Below are positions 26,601 through 34,739 of a DNA stretch of 64,000 nucleotides, piece after piece. Origin of the DNA: an uncultured Actinomycetes bacterium (GTDB lineage: Bacteria; Actinomycetota; Acidimicrobiia; Acidimicrobiales; RAAP-2); NCBI GenBank assembly GCA_903871335.1, contig CAIQGE010000039.1:1-64000 (forward strand). The letters run 5' to 3'. Under the pieces are notes generated by a model, which worked only from the letters and a program-made list of their open reading frames with translations, made no database searches and had not been told where the DNA came from. Position 1 is the stretch's first letter. Each line of letters opens with the position of its first letter. The position numbers were made by a program, and so were the translations under genes.

Positions 26601-26616
26601 GTTACTCCGTAGTAAC
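26601..26616. promoter_or_regulatory. Operator-like inverted repeat upstream of the thiolase gene
   Basis: GTTACT-CCGT-AGTAAC is a perfect 6-base inverted repeat around a 4-base spacer, 17 bases upstream of the thiolase start and overlapping where the leader or promoter must lie. The size and position fit a TetR-type repressor of fatty-acid genes, but no regulator gene is in the window. Confidence 0.5.
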
Positions 26617-26655
26617 TCGTAGGAGCATACTCATAACCGGCCGCCGCATCACGAC

Positions 26656-27780
26656 TCACACGGCGACAGAGAAAAGGACTTCCAGACCCAATCCGACGAT
26701 GCTGGCGCCCACCAGCCACAGTGTGGGCGACTTTCGGGCAATTGTCACGCCCACCAGCGCTAACGCCACGAGGGGCCACTGCCACTGCAGGGTGCAACCG
26801 CGCGCCAACAAGATGGCGGATCCGATGATGGCGCCCGTGGCCGTCGGTCCCGCGCCGTCGAGGAATGCTCGTGCGGTCTGGTGTGATCGCAGCGCGGCCA
26901 AGTGGCGGGCGCCGACGCCGACGAAGAGCAGCGACGGCGCAAAGGCCACCGCGGCCGCGAGGAGTCCGGTCCATACGCCGCCCGCGGCGTAACCGACACC
27001 AGCGACGGTGGCGACAACAGGCCCGGGGGTGAGTTGTCCGATGGCGACGACCGCGGCGAACGTCGCCGCCGTCATCCAGTGGTGGTTGGTGACGGCGTCC
27101 CCGCGCATGAGCGGAACGATGACGAAACCACCGCCAAAGCTGAGGGCGCCGACTTTGAGCGCCATCCAACACAGGGCACCCTTCGTGGCACCACCCACGC
27201 CCAGCATCGCCGGTGCTCCGGGGAAAGGTCGCACGACGGCAATCTCCACCAGACCGGCACCCACGATGGCGAGGACCAAGTAGGGCGGGGAGAGGACACA
27301 GGTGACCGTTCCGAGTGCGACGTAAGCGGCGACGCGAATCTGGCGGCCGCGAGCGAGAGTGGGGAACGAGTAACTACGAAATAGATCTCTCGCGGCGCGC
27401 AGCGCGACGGCGGGTACCACGGCCGCGGCACCGAGCGCGGCCGCGAGCAACGCGGTGGGGTGCCCCGGACCGAGCGTCAGCCAACTGAAAAAAAGGACGA
27501 GCAGCACCGCCGGGGTAATGAACAAGAAGGCGGCAACGAGGAGGCCGAGGTAACCGCGCAGGCGCCAGCCCAACCACAGGGCCAATTGAGTCGACGCCGG
27601 ACCGGGAAGCAGCGACACCGAGGCGAAGGCGTCGTTAAATTCGTCGGTCGGCACGACGCGCGTCTCGACCCATTGCTGACGCATCAAGAGGACGTGCCCG
27701 GGTGGACCACCGAAGCCGAGGGTTCCCAATCTCGTGAAGCGAGCGAGAAACGTTCGCCAGTCCGTTGCGTGGTCGCTCAC
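26656..27780 (-). CDS. Chromate transporter (ChrA/CHR) family membrane protein
   Basis: A 374-residue protein made of two related halves. The first has RLGTLGFGGPPGHVLLMRQQ and SLLPGPASTQLALWLGWRL; the second has LKVGALSFGGGFVIVPLMRG and AIGQLTPGPVVATVAGVGY. The paired GFGGP and PGP motifs are those of the long-chain CHR family, whose characterised members export chromate by proton or sulfate exchange; physiological substrates of most members are unknown. About ten membrane helices are predicted. GTG 27780 is preferred because the open frame before it lies in the next gene's 3' region. It sits between thiolase and acyl-CoA synthetase genes without an obvious metabolic link. Confidence 0.87.
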   Translation of the reverse strand: MSDHATDWRTFLARFTRLGTLGFGGPPGHVLLMRQQWVETRVVPTDEFNDAFASVSLLPGPASTQLALWLGWRLRGYLGLLVAAFLFITPAVLLVLFFSWLTLGPGHPTALLAAALGAAAVVPAVALRAARDLFRSYSFPTLARGRQIRVAAYVALGTVTCVLSPPYLVLAIVGAGLVEIAVVRPFPGAPAMLGVGGATKGALCWMALKVGALSFGGGFVIVPLMRGDAVTNHHWMTAATFAAVVAIGQLTPGPVVATVAGVGYAAGGVWTGLLAAAVAFAPSLLFVGVGARHLAALRSHQTARAFLDGAGPTATGAIIGSAILLARGCTLQWQWPLVALALVGVTIARKSPTLWLVGASIVGLGLEVLFSVAV

Positions 27781-27820
27781 CTCGAGAACGTTAGGTGGTG
27801 CGAGTGAACAACGGGTGACC

Positions 27821-29431
27821 TCAGGCGAGCGACGTGACCCAGTCGGCGGCTTCCCGTTGGTGGCGTGCGTAGTCCATCTTGCCGTTGACCGCTCGACCGA
27901 TGGTGTCGACAAAACGTACGGCTCGTGGTGCCTTGTAGTGAGCCAAGTGACTCTTCACGTGATTGATGACGTCGGACTCACTGGCCGTCGCGCCCGGGTG
28001 AAGCTCCACGGCCGCAATGATGCGTTGACCGAAATCTTCATCGGCGACGCCCACGACACACGCGTCAGCCACCGCGGGATGCGTCTTGAGAGACTCTTCG
28101 ACTTCTTCGGGGTAGACCTTTTCACCGGCGGTATTGATGCACTGCGACCCGCGACCTAGGAGCTGAATCGTGCCGTCACCGTTGACGCGCGCCATATCGC
28201 CGGGAACCGAGTACCGCCGACCGTCGAGTTCCTGAAAGGTCGCGGCGGACTTCACCGGGTCTTTGTAATAACCAAGCGGAATGCGTCCACCCAACATCAA
28301 CTTGCCGACTTCCTCGCTCCCGGGCGCCACGTCGCGACCATTGTCACCAACGACACGGACGTCGGTCCCCAAGGAAAAGCGGGCGGTCTTCTGCGTTCCC
28401 TTACCCGTCGACACGGACGAGCCCATGCCGAGTGCTTCAGAAGAGCTGAACGCGTCGACGAGCATCATGTTGGGCTGGTGGGCTAGTAGTCCTGCCTTGA
28501 TCTCTTCGCTCCACATCGCCCCGGACGACAAAAAGGCGAACGCCGAGGCGAGCGTGAATTCCCCCGGTTGGGCTTGCAAGGTGCGCAGAAGCGGTCGCGC
28601 GAAGGGGTCGCCCACGATCACCACGACGTTGACGGTGTGCTCGTCAATGGTGCGGGCGAGTTCGGTGGCGTCGAAGTGTCGGCTTTCGAGGAGAACGACG
28701 CGGCCACCACCGGCGAGGGTGTTGATGGCGGTAAAAAGTCCCGTCCCGTGCATCAGCGGACAGGCGGGTAGCGTCGCGTAGCCCGGCCCCTCGGTGGCGA
28801 TGATGTCGAGAAGTTCCTCGAGCGTCGCGTCGTCGGGGAACTTGCGAAAGCTTCCGCTATTCAGTCGAGCGAAGAGGTCGTCATTGCGCCACATGACACC
28901 CTTGGGCATGCCCGTGGTGCCGCCGGTGTAGAGGAAGATGAGGTCGTCGCTGGTGGGTGTCGGCAATGAGGCGACGGGGTGGGCGACGACCGTCTCGAAT
29001 GGCACCGCCCACGGTGGGCACGGGCCACTGCCGTCGTCGACGAACACGAAGTGTTCGAGTCCCGCCACGCGGTCGCGAACGTCGGCGACCTTGTCGGTAA
29101 AGGTGCCGTGAAAAACAACGACGCGAGAGTCGGAATTATCGAAGAGGTACGTCAGTTCATCGGTGCCGTATCGATAATTCGTGTTGACCGGAATCGCCCG
29201 ATCCAGTAGCGCCCCGGCGAAGGCGATCAGGTACTCGGGACAGTTGTACAGATACAGGGCCACGGTGGACTGCGGGGGATAGCCGAGACCATCCAACCAC
29301 GAGGCAAAACGGGTGGCGGAGTCGGAGAACTCGCCCCAGCGCACGATCCGGTCCCCCTGCTCGATGGCGACGCAGTCCGGCTGCAGATCACCAATGGACC
29401 GCCACACCTCACCAAAGTTCCACGACGTCAA
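27821..29431 (-). CDS. Acyl-CoA synthetase (FadD-type AMP-binding enzyme)
   Basis: About 536 residues. The P-loop-like FLYTGGTTGMPKGVMWR, the adenylate segment SSSEALGMGSSV and the hinge/C-terminal pattern YSVPGDMARVNGDGTIQLLGRG followed by GEKVYPEEVEESLKTHPAV show an ANL-superfamily ligase that forms acyl-AMP and then acyl-CoA. The catalytic lysine is in RAVNGKMDYA at the end. The best start is TTG 29431 (TSWNFGEVW...), preceded by a GAGAGGGGGG stretch; a longer open frame upstream is not protein-like. It faces an acyl-CoA dehydrogenase across a 211-base region containing repeats and a palindrome (29511-29548). Confidence 0.9.
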   Translation of the reverse strand: MTSWNFGEVWRSIGDLQPDCVAIEQGDRIVRWGEFSDSATRFASWLDGLGYPPQSTVALYLYNCPEYLIAFAGALLDRAIPVNTNYRYGTDELTYLFDNSDSRVVVFHGTFTDKVADVRDRVAGLEHFVFVDDGSGPCPPWAVPFETVVAHPVASLPTPTSDDLIFLYTGGTTGMPKGVMWRNDDLFARLNSGSFRKFPDDATLEELLDIIATEGPGYATLPACPLMHGTGLFTAINTLAGGGRVVLLESRHFDATELARTIDEHTVNVVVIVGDPFARPLLRTLQAQPGEFTLASAFAFLSSGAMWSEEIKAGLLAHQPNMMLVDAFSSSEALGMGSSVSTGKGTQKTARFSLGTDVRVVGDNGRDVAPGSEEVGKLMLGGRIPLGYYKDPVKSAATFQELDGRRYSVPGDMARVNGDGTIQLLGRGSQCINTAGEKVYPEEVEESLKTHPAVADACVVGVADEDFGQRIIAAVELHPGATASESDVINHVKSHLAHYKAPRAVRFVDTIGRAVNGKMDYARHQREAADWVTSLA

Positions 29432-29510
29432 GAGCCCCCCTCTCGTTGGTCGAACATTAGTGAACACGACTGACCAGCACCGAACTCTGGCGCGTCCGGA
29501 GCAATGGACC

Positions 29511-29548
29511 CGCACGGACCACATTCCGCACGGACCACATTGTGGTCC
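29511..29548. promoter_or_regulatory. Tandem repeat and 17-base palindrome in the divergent acyl-CoA gene control region
   Basis: CGCACGGACCACATT occurs twice with a 16-base period (29511-29525 and 29527-29541). The second copy merges into the perfect palindrome GGACCACA-T-TGTGGTCC (29532-29548). It lies about 95 bases before the dehydrogenase start and 80 before the synthetase start, where one regulator could control both. No regulator gene is adjacent. Confidence 0.5.
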
Positions 29549-29642
29549 CGGCACGTGGCGCCGGAGCGGACCTGGGGTAACTTCAAGAGGCGGTACGCGT
29601 GATCCTGCACGTCGTGCGCACGGCGGTAAAGGGGTGGGTTGA

Positions 29643-30818
29643 ATGAGTGAAGGTCGCGGACTCCTCGCACCAGCGGGCACGTCGAGTACACCAACAATTG
29701 CCACGGAGGGAGATCCACGCCGCGCGGAGATCCGCGCGTGGTTCGAAGCGCACCCTCGACCGACGGGACGGGAACTCGCCGAGGCGGGACTGGTCGCACC
29801 GAACATGCCGCCACCATGGGGTCGTGGCGCGGACGTGGAGGCGCAATTGCTCATCGACGAGGAGATGCACCGAGCGGGGGTCACGCGCCCGATCAACCCA
29901 ATCGGTATCGGTTGGGCCGGCCCCACCATTGTCTTTGCGGGGACCGACGAACAACAGCAACGATGGCTGCCCAAATTGCTCAGCGGCGAGGAATTCTGGT
30001 GCCAACTTTTCAGCGAACCGAACGCCGGCAGCGACCTCGCGTCGCTCACGACGAAGGCCGAGCGAGACGGCGACGAGTGGGTCATCACGGGTCAGAAGGT
30101 GTGGACGAGTTACGCGCACATCGCCACCTGGGGAATCCTGCTCGCCCGCACGTCCACCGAGGGTGCGCCCCAAAAGGGCGTGAGCTACTTCATCTGCCCC
30201 ATGAACGCCCCGGGAATCACGATTCGGCCTCTGGTCGACATGACCGGCGACCACGCCTTTAACGAAGTGTTTCTCGACGAAGTGCGTATACCGGCCGACC
30301 ACCTCATTGGCGACGTCAACGATGGCTGGCGGCTCGCCAAGGTCACGCTCGGGAATGAACGAGTGTCGTTGTCCGGCGAAGGTGCTCTGTGGGGACGAGG
30401 TCCCACTGCCAAGGATTTGGTCGCCATCGCGCGGGCGCATCCCGAACGATGGAGCGCCCTCGAACGAGACGCCCTCGTTCGTTGTTGGTCACACGGAGAG
30501 ATCCTTCGACTGTTACGACTCCGCCTCCTGTCGGCAGCACTGGCGGGCAAGGAACCTGGTCCCGAGGCATCCGTGCGCAAAGCGCTGGCTGACGATCACG
30601 GCCAGGAGGTCATGAACTTGGCCCACGATTTCGCCGGCACGTCGGGCATGATTGCCGATCACGGTCCGGGCGGAGAGGACGGCCCGGACGGCGCCACGTG
30701 GTACCACGGCTTTCTCTACGCCCAGGCGCTCACCATTGGTGGTGGAACCTCGGTCGTGCAACGCAACATCATCGCCGAGCGCGTCCTCGGACTGCCGAAA
30801 GATGTGGCTGAGCGCTAG
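29643..30818 (+). CDS. Acyl-CoA dehydrogenase
   Basis: A 391-residue flavoprotein. The N-terminal helical domain includes GWAGPTIVFAGTDEQQQRWL; the middle domain has the FAD/substrate motif FWCQLFSEPNAGSDLASLTT, then WVITGQKVWTSYAHIATWG; the C-terminal domain has FAGTSGMIAD, then YHGFLYAQALTIGGGTSVVQ and RNIIAERVLGLP, where the IGGGTSEVQ-type loop contacts FAD. It oxidises acyl-CoA thioesters to enoyl-CoA and passes electrons to ETF. Subfamily features resemble actinobacterial FadE enzymes of steroid or branched-chain catabolism, but the substrate is not predictable. Divergent from the acyl-CoA synthetase gene. Confidence 0.93.
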   Translation: MSEGRGLLAPAGTSSTPTIATEGDPRRAEIRAWFEAHPRPTGRELAEAGLVAPNMPPPWGRGADVEAQLLIDEEMHRAGVTRPINPIGIGWAGPTIVFAGTDEQQQRWLPKLLSGEEFWCQLFSEPNAGSDLASLTTKAERDGDEWVITGQKVWTSYAHIATWGILLARTSTEGAPQKGVSYFICPMNAPGITIRPLVDMTGDHAFNEVFLDEVRIPADHLIGDVNDGWRLAKVTLGNERVSLSGEGALWGRGPTAKDLVAIARAHPERWSALERDALVRCWSHGEILRLLRLRLLSAALAGKEPGPEASVRKALADDHGQEVMNLAHDFAGTSGMIADHGPGGEDGPDGATWYHGFLYAQALTIGGGTSVVQRNIIAERVLGLPKDVAER

Positions 30819-30858
30819 GAGTGTGACAACTCACGCGGCGCGATCGACGATGTCGGTC

Positions 30859-31392
30859 CTAGTCCGCGGTGGCGGTCGTCGTTGACGGAGACAGCGGTCC
30901 GGCATCCTCGAAACCTTGTCGGACGCCTTGTCCCGCCCGGCGCGACAGCTGCTCGGGTTCAAAGAGCATCCAGTACGCGTTGCGAGCGTGTTTGCGCGAA
31001 CGCTGATCAAACACCGACGCGAGGACGACGGGGTCGCTCGCCTCGTCCTCGTGCACAAAGACTTCAAGAATCGGCGTCGACGTCAGCAATTGCGCCAACA
31101 TGATGCCCTGGGCGGCCTCGTGAGCGCACTGCTTGTCAATGGGCGCTGAACCGGGCATCCCCAGGGCCACGACGATGTCGCAACCATCCTTCTCGATGAG
31201 ATTCTTCGCCGCCACCGCGAGGTCCTTAAAACCGGGGACGGTGCGCGAGATGGTGACGAACGTTTCGCCGTGTCCGGGGCAATCCTGCAGTTCAGCTCGC
31301 GCCGCGCCACCCATGTCAAAGCGGGCGAACATCGTGTCAACAACACCGATCTTTTTCGCGCGCGGCTTCTTCTTCTTGTTCTTCTCGGCCAT
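30859..31392 (-). CDS. ribC: Riboflavin synthase, archaeal (RibC) type
   Basis: The core is unmistakably the archaeal-type riboflavin synthase that resembles lumazine synthase, not the three-domain bacterial RibE: IGVVDTMFARFDMGGAARAEL (residues 15-35), TVPGFKDLAVAAKNLIEKDG (51-70), CDIVVALGMPGSAPIDKQCA (71-90), HEAAQGIMLAQLL and ILEVFVHEDEASDP (108-121), then the RRAGQGVRQGFED end motif. The enzyme dismutates two 6,7-dimethyl-8-ribityllumazines into riboflavin. It has a lysine-rich N-terminal addition (KNKKKKPRAKK) and a Ser/Thr tail not typical of archaeal members. The ATG has GAGGTCACC upstream. It follows an unknown gene by 33 bases on the same strand; no other riboflavin gene is nearby. 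Confidence 0.9.
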   Translation of the reverse strand: MAEKNKKKKPRAKKIGVVDTMFARFDMGGAARAELQDCPGHGETFVTISRTVPGFKDLAVAAKNLIEKDGCDIVVALGMPGSAPIDKQCAHEAAQGIMLAQLLTSTPILEVFVHEDEASDPVVLASVFDQRSRKHARNAYWMLFEPEQLSRRAGQGVRQGFEDAGPLSPSTTTATAD

Positions 31393-31425
31393 GGTGACCT
31401 CCTCGAACCCAGTGTACGGCTCGTC

Positions 31426-31857
31426 TCAGATGTCGATCGTGGGCTCATAGAGCGTGACCGGTGGCAGCATCACGGCGGCCACGCTCTCGCTGCCGACGCC
31501 CCACTCGAGAACACCATTTGATACCCGAGCGACGCCTCGGCCCGCTCCGTCGAAGAGCGCGTCGCTCGCGACGCGAGTGATCTCGCGAACAGTGGCGACG
31601 AGAGCGGCATCGTCTTCGGGGCCAATGTCTCTCATGTTGGCGACGCAGTCAACGTGGAGATGGCGGTCCCACGACACACCGCGAGATTCTCCTCGCGGTC
31701 CACGAAGCCACATGGTGGAGGTGTCCAAAAAAGGGAACGTCGAGACGCGGCGGGCGGATGTTCGTCGCACTCGCGCGGGGACGTGCACGGTGAGACCGCC
31801 TGGTTCGAGTGCACGCAGGTGCTGTGCGAGAGTCTGGATCAATTCGTCGCATCGCAC
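31426..31857 (-). CDS. Hypothetical protein
   Basis: A 143-residue protein without signal peptide or membrane segment that I do not recognise. Notable parts are LRALEPGGLTVHVPARVRR, FPFLDTSTMWLRGPRG and RHLHVDCVANMRDIGPEDD. The sequence is compact and has normal codon use, and the gene lies 33 bases ahead of ribC on the same strand, so both are probably translated from one message. The start is GTG 31857. A link to flavin metabolism is only suggested by position. Confidence 0.6.
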   Translation of the reverse strand: MRCDELIQTLAQHLRALEPGGLTVHVPARVRRTSARRVSTFPFLDTSTMWLRGPRGESRGVSWDRHLHVDCVANMRDIGPEDDAALVATVREITRVASDALFDGAGRGVARVSNGVLEWGVGSESVAAVMLPPVTLYEPTIDI

Positions 31858-31929
31858 GTGCGGGAATCTATCGTTCCGACGCGCGAGTAGTTGTGGAAGC
31901 AGCCAGGGAGGAGAACGCCGTGGCCGTGA

Positions 31930-32883
31930 TCACATACCAAATGACGCCAGGCGTTCGTCGAGATAAGCGGTCAGCGCCTGTTCGTCGCCGACATCGTCCT
32001 TGGACACTGTTCGTTTGCTGCGATGCGTGGGTCGCTGTTCTCGGTCCAGCCACAATCCACCGCCGACCGGAGCCGGATCCGTGGCGGCGAGCCACACGAG
32101 CCCATCGACTCCCTGATCCGCGGTGCGGAGAAATGGCTTGGTCAGAAAATTGAACGTGGGCAGACTCGACTGAACACCCGGCGTTGCGGCCCAGCCCGGG
32201 TGCACGGCGTAAAAGCGACGGCCCCCGTGGGGCTCGACGCGTTGCAGTGCGCTCACCAGAACTACCTGGGCGCGCTTGGCTCGCGCGTAGGCGACCGAGC
32301 CTCGATAATTCGTCGACGTCATCTCCAATTCGTCGAGACGAAACGGTTGCGTGTACATCCCGCCGGACGTCATGAACAGAACGCGTCGTTCGCGGGCTGC
32401 GTCACTGCGTCCGAGGATCTTCGTCATGACGTACGGCGCGAGGACGTGCACTGCGAACGTCGTCTCCAAGTCCTGGCGAGTGGGTGTGTACGTGGACAGC
32501 AGGGCCCCCGCATTATGGACAATGACGTCGAGTCGATTGAGGTGCTTGGCCTGATGGGCGAGTCGTTGAACGTCATCGAGGTCCGAGAGATCGAAACGCC
32601 AGAAGAGACCCTGGTCTCCCAGTTCGCGACGTAGATCATCGAGCACGCGGTCGTTTCGTCCGATTCCGACGATGTTCGCTCCGAGCGCCGCGAAGCGGCG
32701 CGTGGCGGCGAGTCCGAGTCCGGAGGTGGCTCCGGTGACCATAACTGTGCGGCCCGTCATCGAAGGAATTTCCGTCCAGTCCTGGGTGCGACGGCGCACG
32801 ATGGGTCCCATACGAGAGAAACTGCCGACAATGGACGCTTCGAGCGCTCGGTCCACGGCCCCGCGACCGAGAGGGGACGTCAT
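31930..32883 (-). CDS. Short-chain dehydrogenase/reductase (DHRS12-like)
   Basis: A 317-residue SDR. After an N-terminal extension of about 40 residues, the NAD(P) motif VMVTGATSGLGLAATRRFAA appears; then NNAG-type VIVHNAGALLSTYTPT, the catalytic Ser in VLFMTSGGMY and Tyr-Lys in VAYARAKRAQVVL. YAVHPGWAATPGVQSSLPTF is shared with eukaryotic DHRS12-type and retinol-dehydrogenase-like SDRs. Its start overlaps the LLM oxidoreductase stop by four bases, so the two enzymes are made together and may act on the same compound. The substrate is unknown. Confidence 0.86.
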   Translation of the reverse strand: MTSPLGRGAVDRALEASIVGSFSRMGPIVRRRTQDWTEIPSMTGRTVMVTGATSGLGLAATRRFAALGANIVGIGRNDRVLDDLRRELGDQGLFWRFDLSDLDDVQRLAHQAKHLNRLDVIVHNAGALLSTYTPTRQDLETTFAVHVLAPYVMTKILGRSDAARERRVLFMTSGGMYTQPFRLDELEMTSTNYRGSVAYARAKRAQVVLVSALQRVEPHGGRRFYAVHPGWAATPGVQSSLPTFNFLTKPFLRTADQGVDGLVWLAATDPAPVGGGLWLDREQRPTHRSKRTVSKDDVGDEQALTAYLDERLASFGM

Positions 32884-33836
32884 CGTTGTGGCGCGAGTCC
32901 CCGCACGGCGTCTTCGAGGTCGACGCCGAAGGGAATAACGGCGAGAGTCGGGATCTCAATGCCGGCGTCAATGAAACGCTGGATGTGGTCCCGACACGCG
33001 GCGAAACTGCCATGGATAATGAGCTCGTCCACAACCTCGTCGCTGATGACCTCATTGGCCAATTTGCGATCACCCGCAGCCCAGGCGTCCCACATGGGCT
33101 GCAACTTCTCGCCTCGACCGAGCCAACGGTGGAACTCCGCGTAGGTGGAGACGGTGAGATAGGACGAGATCATGCGACGCGCAATGAATCGAGCCGCGTC
33201 CTTATCTTCCGTCGGAATCACGAAGAGTCGTGCCGCAATCGTCTTGCCGTCGCCGACCTCGGTGCGACATTGCGCGACGTCGGAGGCGGCCAACCAATTG
33301 AGGATGGCGCCGTCGGCTTCACGTCCGGCGAGTCGCAGCATTCCGGGGCGCAGAGCCCCCAGCAAGATGGGGGGCCGTTGGGCGACGGGCCGACTCAACT
33401 TGAAGCCCTTGATGGTGAACGTGTCGAACGTATCGTCGATCTTTTCTCCGTCGAGTGCACGGTTGACGAAGCGGAGAACGTCTCGCGTCTTCTTGTACGG
33501 CTCCTCGAAGGCAATGCCGTTCCACCGTTCGACGACGGGCAGCGACGAAGATCCGAGACCCATGGTGAATCGACCGGGCGCGGCCTCGGCCATGGAGGCG
33601 ATCGACATGGCGAGGAGTCCCGGGCCGCGGGTGTAGGCCGGTGTGACCGCCACACCCAACTGCAGACGCTCCTCCCACGCCGCCGCGAGAGTCAGTGGCG
33701 TGAATCCGTCGGTGCCGTCGACTTCCGCCGACCACACGTCGCTGTAGCCGAGGTCGGCGAGGAGATGGAACCAACGACGATGCTCCTGGAGGGATACGCC
33801 GTCAAAGGGAATGGTGATGCCGTAGCGCTGAGTCAC
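32880..33836 (-). CDS. LLM class F420-dependent oxidoreductase
   Basis: A 318-residue bacterial-luciferase-like TIM barrel: YGITIPFDGVSLQEHRRWFH, LADLGYSDVWSAEVDGTDGF, LQLGVAVTPAYTRGPGLLAM, RFTMGLGSSSLPVVERWNGI, and LLGALRPGMLRLAGREADGA. These segments match F420-binding members; F420 biosynthesis genes are present at 6170-7791. It transfers hydride between F420 and an unknown substrate. The start is GTG 33836. It is the first gene of a two-gene unit with the SDR. Confidence 0.88.
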   Translation of the reverse strand: MTQRYGITIPFDGVSLQEHRRWFHLLADLGYSDVWSAEVDGTDGFTPLTLAAAWEERLQLGVAVTPAYTRGPGLLAMSIASMAEAAPGRFTMGLGSSSLPVVERWNGIAFEEPYKKTRDVLRFVNRALDGEKIDDTFDTFTIKGFKLSRPVAQRPPILLGALRPGMLRLAGREADGAILNWLAASDVAQCRTEVGDGKTIAARLFVIPTEDKDAARFIARRMISSYLTVSTYAEFHRWLGRGEKLQPMWDAWAAGDRKLANEVISDEVVDELIIHGSFAACRDHIQRFIDAGIEIPTLAVIPFGVDLEDAVRGLAPQR

Positions 33837-33869
33837 TCGAACAGTGTTTCAGAGATTGCGAGGGGCCGA

Positions 33870-34670
33870 CTACTTGGCGTTGAGGTAGTCCGCTCCGCGT
33901 GACGGCGGGACGGTGTAACCCCAGTTTTCTAAGGCGTGTTCGATCCGGCGATTGAGCGTTTCGAGGACGTGGACCCGTGCGTAATGCTTTGAATTGGCCG
34001 CGACGAGGTCCCAACGGGCGTGTTCGTGGTCGGTGGCTTCAACCATGTCGTTGACGGCATCAACGTAGTCGTCGCGCTTCTCTCGATTTCGCCAATCTTC
34101 GGGCGTGAGCTTCCAGCGCTTCAAGGGATCGCCCTGGCGTTCGAGGAATCGACGGAGTTGCTCCTCGTCGGAAATTTGCATCCAGAACTTCACGACGATG
34201 AAGTGATCGTTCGCGAGGGCCCGTTCGAATTCAACGATCTCGTGAGCGGAACGGGACACGGCGTCATGATCGATAAGGCGCTCGACGCGTTCAACGAGGA
34301 GGCGTCCATACCACGACCGGTCGTAAATCGTCATTCCACCGCGTCGCGGTAAGGGCTCTTGAAATCTCCAGAGGAAGTGGTGTTCCAGCTCGTGAGTTGT
34401 GGGTGTGGTGATAGGGACGACGCGCACGTGTCGCGGGTCCAGCGCGCTCGAGACTCGGCGAATCGTGCCACCTTTGCCACCGGCGTCGAATCCTTCGAAG
34501 ACGACAATGATGCCGGGACCCGGACCGCTGGCATCAAGAAGTCCGGCCGTGAACAGTCGCAAGTGCGCGAGTCGTTTTTGCGCGGCGGAAATCCGCTGTG
34601 TGGACGTCACCTTGTCCAGCGTCACGGAGAGATCTAAGCGATCAAGAGGGCGTGCCACGCTTCCATCCAA
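33870..34670 (-). CDS. Polyphosphate kinase 2 (PPK2) family protein
   Basis: A 266-residue P-loop kinase. Walker A is VFEGFDAGGKGGTIRRV (residues 57-73), the lid/Walker B region is GGMTIYDRSWYGRLLVERVE (111-130), and WKLTPEDWRNREKRDDYVDA is the typical C-terminal motif. PPK2 proteins use polyphosphate to phosphorylate nucleoside mono- or diphosphates, or run the reverse. Length and absence of a second domain fit the one-domain classes. The gene is separate from the aquaporin upstream, which has its own terminator (34686-34731). A Ppx/GppA-type gene is at the left edge of the window. Confidence 0.92.
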   Translation of the reverse strand: MDGSVARPLDRLDLSVTLDKVTSTQRISAAQKRLAHLRLFTAGLLDASGPGPGIIVVFEGFDAGGKGGTIRRVSSALDPRHVRVVPITTPTTHELEHHFLWRFQEPLPRRGGMTIYDRSWYGRLLVERVERLIDHDAVSRSAHEIVEFERALANDHFIVVKFWMQISDEEQLRRFLERQGDPLKRWKLTPEDWRNREKRDDYVDAVNDMVEATDHEHARWDLVAANSKHYARVHVLETLNRRIEHALENWGYTVPPSRGADYLNAK

Positions 34671-34685
34671 CCACGTCGCCCGAAA

Positions 34686-34731
34686 AGCACGAAACCCCCG
34701 GGCAACTTCTTGAGCCCGGGGGTTTCGTGCT
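34686..34731 (-). terminator. Intrinsic terminator of the aquaporin gene
   Basis: Perfect 18-base arms (34714-34731 and 34686-34703) with AGCACGAAACCCCCGGGC enclose a 10-base loop. On the minus strand the hairpin starts nine bases after the aquaporin stop and ends in a short T run (TTTT) before GTCG-rich sequence. It separates the aquaporin unit from ppk2. Confidence 0.9.
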
Positions 34732-34739
34732 GTAGCGCG

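Noticed and set aside
25178-26992. 604-residue plus-strand reading frame antisense to the thiolase
   Set aside because: It is created by the codon bias of the thiolase gene on the other strand, has no fold-like sequence, and its first part overlaps the Trm112-like gene and a terminator.
29511-29541. Possible CRISPR-like repeat
   Set aside because: There are only two copies, the unit is 15 bases and there is a one-base spacer; no cas gene is present.
29432-30088. N-terminal extension of the acyl-CoA synthetase by about 219 residues
   Set aside because: The residues are low-quality Arg/Pro/Ser-rich sequence antisense to the acyl-CoA dehydrogenase gene; the family fold begins at 29431.
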